From Pueraria montana var. lobata (lineage: Eukaryota > Streptophyta > Magnoliopsida > Fabales > Fabaceae): a stretch of 64,000 bases of DNA. This document shows, piece by piece, positions 59,326-64,000 of this stretch (its first letter is position 1; every line of letters starts with the position of its first letter). The stretch is taken from NCBI GenBank assembly GCA_026413185.1, contig CM048653.1:74088153-74152152 (forward strand), given 5' to 3'. The notes beneath the pieces are model-generated. The model saw only the letters and a program-made list of their open reading frames with translations, was not told where the DNA came from and did no database searches. The translations under genes were made by a program, and so were the position numbers.

Positions 59326-61449
59326 ATGAAGGCCATGCCCTTTCCTTTTGAGGAGTTTCAAGGGAAGGGAGTGTTGGATTTCTCTTCAGCCTCAGATTCA
59401 TTTTCAGTGCTTTTGCATCATCCACAAGAGCCAAAGTGGAGCATAGACAAAGAGGACTATTGCTATGTGGGCAGCACTGAGCCCACCTCAGTTCTTGACA
59501 CCAGAAGAAGCCCAAACTCTTCCACCATGTCCTCTTCCCTTGGCAGTAGCAACACCATAAGCAAGGGTGCAAGTGGTGGCTCAACCAACAACACCACTTG
59601 TTACACTCCAACAGTTTCTCAGAACCCTCCTCAGGCAGCATTGGAAACTTGCCCAGAAAAATGTGGTGTGAGAATGGAGGACTGGGAGGGTCAAGATCAA
59701 TCCATTCTGAGACTAATCATGGGAGATGCTGAAGACCCTTCTGCAGGGTTGAGCAAGCTCTTCCAGGGCAGTGGCTGTGGCTCTCAACAAAGTGTTGTTG
59801 ATTTCAATGCAGGTTTTGGTGTTGTGGATCAAGGGTTGAATATGGTAAGTGTTGTTGACCCTTCAGGGAATTACCCTGGTTTCCCTTTTATTGCTGAGAA
59901 TATAGATGGCCACAATGGTAAGACTGGTTCTTTGTCTGTTGGAGAATCAATGTTTTCTGTTTCTGGTAACAATCCTTTGTTGTTGTCAACATCTCCTGGT
60001 GGGTTTAATTCTCAGCAGCAAGTGATTGGGGAGGTGGATGAGAAGCCTCAAGTCATCAACCCCCAGTTTGTGTTGAACCAGAATCAAGTTCAATTCTCTG
60101 AGAATCCTTCTTTCTTTGTGCCAACGATGTACCCCCAATTGCAGGAGCAGCAAGTTTTCCCTCAGCACCAAGCGAAACGCACCGTTTTTGAACCTGTTGG
60201 GCTCAATTATCAGGCTCCAAGGTCGCCCCTTTTGGACTCTGGGGGTAGGAGGCAGCAGACACAGCTTCCATTGTTTCCTCACCATATGCAACCACAGGTT
60301 GTGCCATCTGCTAAACCGCAGAGGGCGAGTTCCACCGGAGAAGATGCAAGCCACCTGCTTCAGCAGGCTATATTTGACCAGCTATACAAAACTGCTGAGC
60401 TGATAGAAGCTGGTAATCCGGTTCATGCGCAAGGGATATTGGCGCGGCTCAATCACCAGCTCTCCCCAATTGGTAAGCCTTTTCAGAGGGCTGCTTTCTA
60501 CATGAAGGAGGCCTTGATGTCACTGCTTCATTCAAATCTTCACAATGTCTTGGCCTTCTCACCCATTAGTTCCATATTCAAAATTGGAGCATATAAGTCA
60601 TTTTCTGAGATATCACCCGTTGTTCAGTTTGCCAACTTCACTAGTAATCAAGCAATCATTGAAGCTGTGGAAAGGTTTGATCGAATTCACATTATCGATT
60701 TTGATATCGGGCTTGGAGTGCAATGGTCTTCTCTTATGCAAGTGCTTGCCTTGAGGAGTAATGGCATGCCTTCTCTCAAAGTCACTGCCATTGTATCACC
60801 CCTCACTTGTGATGAGTTTGAGCTCAATATCACTCAAGAAAAGTTGAACCAATTTGCAAAAGACATCAACATGTCTTTTGAGCTCAATGTTTTAAGCATT
60901 GAGTCATTGAACACTCCTTCATCTCCACTCTCTGTCCAGTTCTATGATAATGAGGCAATTGCTGTGAACATGCCACTTTCTTGTTTCACAAACTACCCAT
61001 CATTGTTTCCCTCGGTCCTTCGCTTTGTAAAGCAGCTTAGGCCAAAAGTGGTGGTCACTCTGGATCAAAATTGCGACCGAATCGATGTACCATTTGCCTC
61101 CAATGTAGTCCATGCTCTTCACTGTTACTCAGCCTTGCTTGAATCACTTGATGCTGTGAATGTGAACCTAGATGACCTCCAAAAGATTGAGAAGCATTTC
61201 ATCCTCCCAGCCATTAAGAAGATCGTGATAGGTCCCCACCGTTTACCAGAAAAATTACCTACTTGGAGGAACATGTTTCTTCAATATGGCTTCTCTCCAT
61301 TCACATTTAGTAGCTTCACAGAAGCTCAAGCTGAGTGTTTAGTGCAGAAGGCATCTGTAAGGGGATTTCAATTGGAGAGAAAGCACTCATCTCTTGTTCT
61401 ATGCTGGCAGAGGAAAGAACTCATCACAGTTTCAATTTGGAGATGCTGA
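59326..61449 (+). CDS. SCL6: GRAS transcription regulator, HAM/LOM clade (SCL6/22/27), copy 2
   Basis: A 707-residue intronless protein. An in-frame TAG directly precedes the ATG, as in copy 1, and the clade-typical start MPFPFEEFQGKG is at Met4. It shares all landmarks of copy 1: RMEDWEGQDQSILRLIMGD in the low-complexity N-terminus, GILARLNH at 370-377, HIIDFDIG from 455, and a SAW region at about 647-707 ending SIWRC. It is 25 residues shorter, mainly through smaller Ser/Gly/Thr-rich and Asn-Met tracts in the N-terminus. The GRAS domain (about 340-706) is intact, so I see no sign of pseudogenisation. Role as for copy 1, by family knowledge: a nuclear, miR171-controlled meristem and developmental regulator. 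The pair arose by tandem duplication; functional divergence, if any, more likely lies in the leader and N-terminus (inference). Confidence 0.93.
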   Translation: MKAMPFPFEEFQGKGVLDFSSASDSFSVLLHHPQEPKWSIDKEDYCYVGSTEPTSVLDTRRSPNSSTMSSSLGSSNTISKGASGGSTNNTTCYTPTVSQNPPQAALETCPEKCGVRMEDWEGQDQSILRLIMGDAEDPSAGLSKLFQGSGCGSQQSVVDFNAGFGVVDQGLNMVSVVDPSGNYPGFPFIAENIDGHNGKTGSLSVGESMFSVSGNNPLLLSTSPGGFNSQQQVIGEVDEKPQVINPQFVLNQNQVQFSENPSFFVPTMYPQLQEQQVFPQHQAKRTVFEPVGLNYQAPRSPLLDSGGRRQQTQLPLFPHHMQPQVVPSAKPQRASSTGEDASHLLQQAIFDQLYKTAELIEAGNPVHAQGILARLNHQLSPIGKPFQRAAFYMKEALMSLLHSNLHNVLAFSPISSIFKIGAYKSFSEISPVVQFANFTSNQAIIEAVERFDRIHIIDFDIGLGVQWSSLMQVLALRSNGMPSLKVTAIVSPLTCDEFELNITQEKLNQFAKDINMSFELNVLSIESLNTPSSPLSVQFYDNEAIAVNMPLSCFTNYPSLFPSVLRFVKQLRPKVVVTLDQNCDRIDVPFASNVVHALHCYSALLESLDAVNVNLDDLQKIEKHFILPAIKKIVIGPHRLPEKLPTWRNMFLQYGFSPFTFSSFTEAQAECLVQKASVRGFQLERKHSSLVLCWQRKELITVSIWRC
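60435..60455 (+). promoter_or_regulatory. miR171 target site in GRAS copy 2
   Basis: Identical to the site in copy 1 and fully complementary to canonical miR171. It lies in the ILARLNH codons and within a 162-base stretch identical between the paralogues (60383-60544). Confidence 0.9.
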
Positions 61450-61845
61450 GCAGCAACTAATTATTACCTTATATTTTTAAAGGTGCTTCATAACTCACTT
61501 CCTAGTTTATGTAATTGTTTATGTATTTAGGCTTTTTAATGGGATTCACCACCCAAATGTTCTTCACTTGTGGGTTGACATCTAGATTCTACAGTTGTTA
61601 CTAGTGTGTTACTTTTAATATGGGTATATTTATGCCTTTCCCCATTTCTATTATCTAAGGATTGGTAAGTGTCTTTCTGTTATTTGAAGGCAAAGCAAAT
61701 TTCTTAGGAAGAAACGAACAATTTAGCTAAGAATGGTTGCTCTATATTTATGTCCATGCTGTAGTTTTGTCTTTATTGATGATTACTGTATTAGAGGATG
61801 AATTTAGCAGACATGGTTTTAATATGTAGCATGAATGTCTTTTGT
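61450..61845 (+). other. 3' UTR and flank of GRAS copy 2, shared with copy 1
   Basis: Aligns with 32144-32550 with many substitutions and small indels. Similarity ends near TTTTAATATGTAGCATGAAT at 61817-61836. Confidence 0.7.
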
Positions 61846-64000
61846 TAGAGGACATTGCATTTAACTTTGATATAGCAACCATCTATTTCATTCTCGAAGT
61901 GTTATCTTCTCTCATGAGTGGTTTCAAAAGTAAAAAAACTACTAAGTAATCCTACAAGTATTACCAATCCTGCTATGTATAATGTGAAATATTGATATAA
62001 AAAACGGTAAAAAAGTATTAATTTATCAATATTTCACATTTTGAGATAGCCAATAAATTTTTGGGTAGCCAAGCCTTGAGCTAGTCATGGCTTATTAGAC
62101 TGACAGATCAAGTTTGATTTGCTAGGTCAATTCCTCATCTTTTGACTTTTTGACTGATTGAGTTGCAAATAGTAACTGTAAAAGCACAACACAACTACTG
62201 CATAATCCTTGGGTTGGTGATGGGTTTGGTCTCATGAAATAGTGATTAAGAGTTTGAATTTAGACTTTTGTATATAGAAAAAACTTGATTGGGAAGTGGT
62301 ATTTCATTTCTATACGCCTTCAAATCTTCTTAAAGATATTAGTCTCATTGAACAACTAGAGATATTTCTTGTAATTATATATGTAAAAAAAAATTAACCA
62401 ACTTTTATGTTTCAGAAAATTAATTAAAAAGTTAGTTAAAAATTAAAAAGTTATATCCTTTAGTTAAAAGGTGTTAATTTATTGAATTAAAAGTGTTTAG
62501 TAAAATTGGTTATTAACTTATAAATATAAAAAAGATATTTATATAGTATTTTTATTTAACTTTTATTTTGTAGACAAAAATATTTTTTAGTTAATGTTAA
62601 TTTTAGGTTTTTTTAGAGTTTTTAAACTTTTAATATTTTGGTTTAAAGATCAAACATTTTATTAATAATTAATTAATACTGTAATATTAAAAAGATGAAA
62701 TAAATAATATTAGATATAGCTTGTATTGTGAATGTGAGAGTAAGGATTTTTCTTAAATTATTTGGATGAGATAAAAAAAAAGAGGAACTTTATTAAATAA
62801 TGATAAAATGAAATAAATTTTAAGTTATATGCTTGCATGTAATTTCAAATAGTGTGTGAAAAAAGTTTACAAGTAAAATAAACTCATTTACTAAACATTT
62901 CTATATAAGTTCATAAACTAATCAAATATACCAAAAACTAGTTAAAATAACTTACACACTTCTAGTCAATTTTATTTTATTTTTAATTTCCCAATTTTAA
63001 GAACAAAAATCTCAGTACAAATTAAATTTTTATTATTTTTCAATCTCTATTTCCATTCCTATTTTACTTATAATTTCATTTACCCTTTTTAAAAAAGAAT
63101 ATTTTATTTTAGTTCTATTATTCAATTAATTTGACTCATCAACTTATAAAAATAAAAAATAAAATGGGTTGGCTTTTCTGACAAATTTTTAAAAGCAGGT
63201 CAATTCACCTCCTCGACCTCGTGTTGAGCAGATTGGTGGCGGGACGGAAGGGACGAACAGCTTTGCAATTGGAATTGGACATTTTGTAATTCTTTTTTTT
63301 AATAATAATAATAAATAATAGGGACATTGTAGGTGCACGCATGTGTAGAAAAGAAATACATTAAAAGTAGGACAGTTTTTATTTTCCTATTTAATTTGAA
63401 AAAAATGCTTTATATAAAAGATTAACAAAACAAGTGTTAAATAACCATTGTTTTTTTTTTCTTTCATAAAACACAAGTATTCTTTATTAGAGACAAATGT
63501 TCGAGTAAAATAAAATTATTATAGACTGTAAAATTTTCTCGTCAAATTCTTAATGGAACTGAATATTAAGATTCAAGCAAGAGATCACTTATTAAACTGT
63601 AACAACTTTCTGCTATTTAATTCGTACACTCAATTAGTGATAAGTGTATGATAATTTAATTTTTTTTAACGTTACAATAATTTAATTTAATTATATGTAA
63701 TGTTAAATATAACATCAATTATTTGATATCAATAATGTAATTGTGTATGACTGAACTTTCGGAGACGAACACGACATTCGTGAACCATGTTTTAAAAATG
63801 ACTCATGTTTAAAATAAAATATTTGACCAACTGTCGATTGTTAGCAATGGTTTATTTATCAGTTTCCTTGACTTCTCTCCCCCAAAAATACAATATTCAA
63901 CACTTTATTTTAAATAATTAAAAATATTTTTATTAAATATTTTTAAGCCAATACTTTTCAAAAAATCCTTAAAAAGATTTATATTCATATTCTAATGTTG
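61846..64000. other. Intergenic right edge, no gene seen
   Basis: AT-rich. A short segment at 63190-63275 is distinctly less AT-rich (ACCTCCTCGACCTCGTGTTG) but too short and isolated to call. A small hairpin near 61980-62040 (AATGTGAAATATTGATA and its inverse TATCAATATTTCACATT) is visible. Confidence 0.5.

Noticed and set aside
63190..63275. Short less AT-rich island near the right edge
   Set aside because: Could be an exon remnant, but it is under 100 bases with no sustained frame or splice sites, so it is not called.
1..64000. CRISPR arrays, operons, riboswitches, rRNA genes, viral integrants
   Set aside because: None seen. The repeats present are MITEs, microsatellites and tandem duplications without spacer structure, and no viral or prokaryotic gene could be recognised.

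Overview
The window is nuclear DNA of a flowering plant, very probably a legume of the soybean type (Glycine). It is AT-rich, genes are sparse, introns are GT-AG, and there are abundant MITEs, hAT and Mutator-like elements, a SINE, LTR remnants (including a CTAAGC-motif-rich one of a kind common in soybean) and AT microsatellites. The genus is an inference. There is nothing bacterial, organellar or viral.

Three protein-coding genes can be supported. (1) A seven-exon gene on the minus strand, 8812 to 4604, encodes a 717-residue plastid ABC1-like atypical kinase, best matched to ABC1K3 of plastoglobules. (2) An intronless gene on the plus strand, 29945-32143, encodes a 732-residue GRAS regulator of the HAM/LOM clade (SCL6/22/27) and carries a perfect miR171 target site. 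(3) A second intronless gene, 59326-61449 (707 residues), is a close paralogue of gene 2 in the same orientation, with the same miR171 site.

The two GRAS genes lie in a direct duplication of about 3.3 kb (roughly 29235-32550 and 58570-61845) that includes leader and 3' flank, separated by about 26 kb of gene-free DNA. Both leaders carry a related short upstream ORF; in the second copy this part of the leader is itself duplicated and one uORF has lost its stop. Around the miR171 site the paralogues share 162 bases without a mismatch, although the flanking coding sequence clearly differs. Plant miR171 represses this clade by cleavage, so both genes should share miRNA control; the uORFs may add a translational layer (inference).

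Layout: 1-4603 non-coding with a SINE and a hAT element; 4604-8812 ABC1K3; 8813-29234 intergenic with hAT, Mutator-like and CACTA pieces, a 2.4-kb array of 880-bp palindromic units holding what looks like a captured nucleotidyltransferase exon (22250-24660), and an LTR remnant; 29235-32550 GRAS copy 1; 32551-58569 MITE-rich intergenic DNA; 58570-61845 GRAS copy 2; 61846-64000 intergenic. The most unusual items are the duplicated uORFs, the 162-base identity island and the palindromic array.
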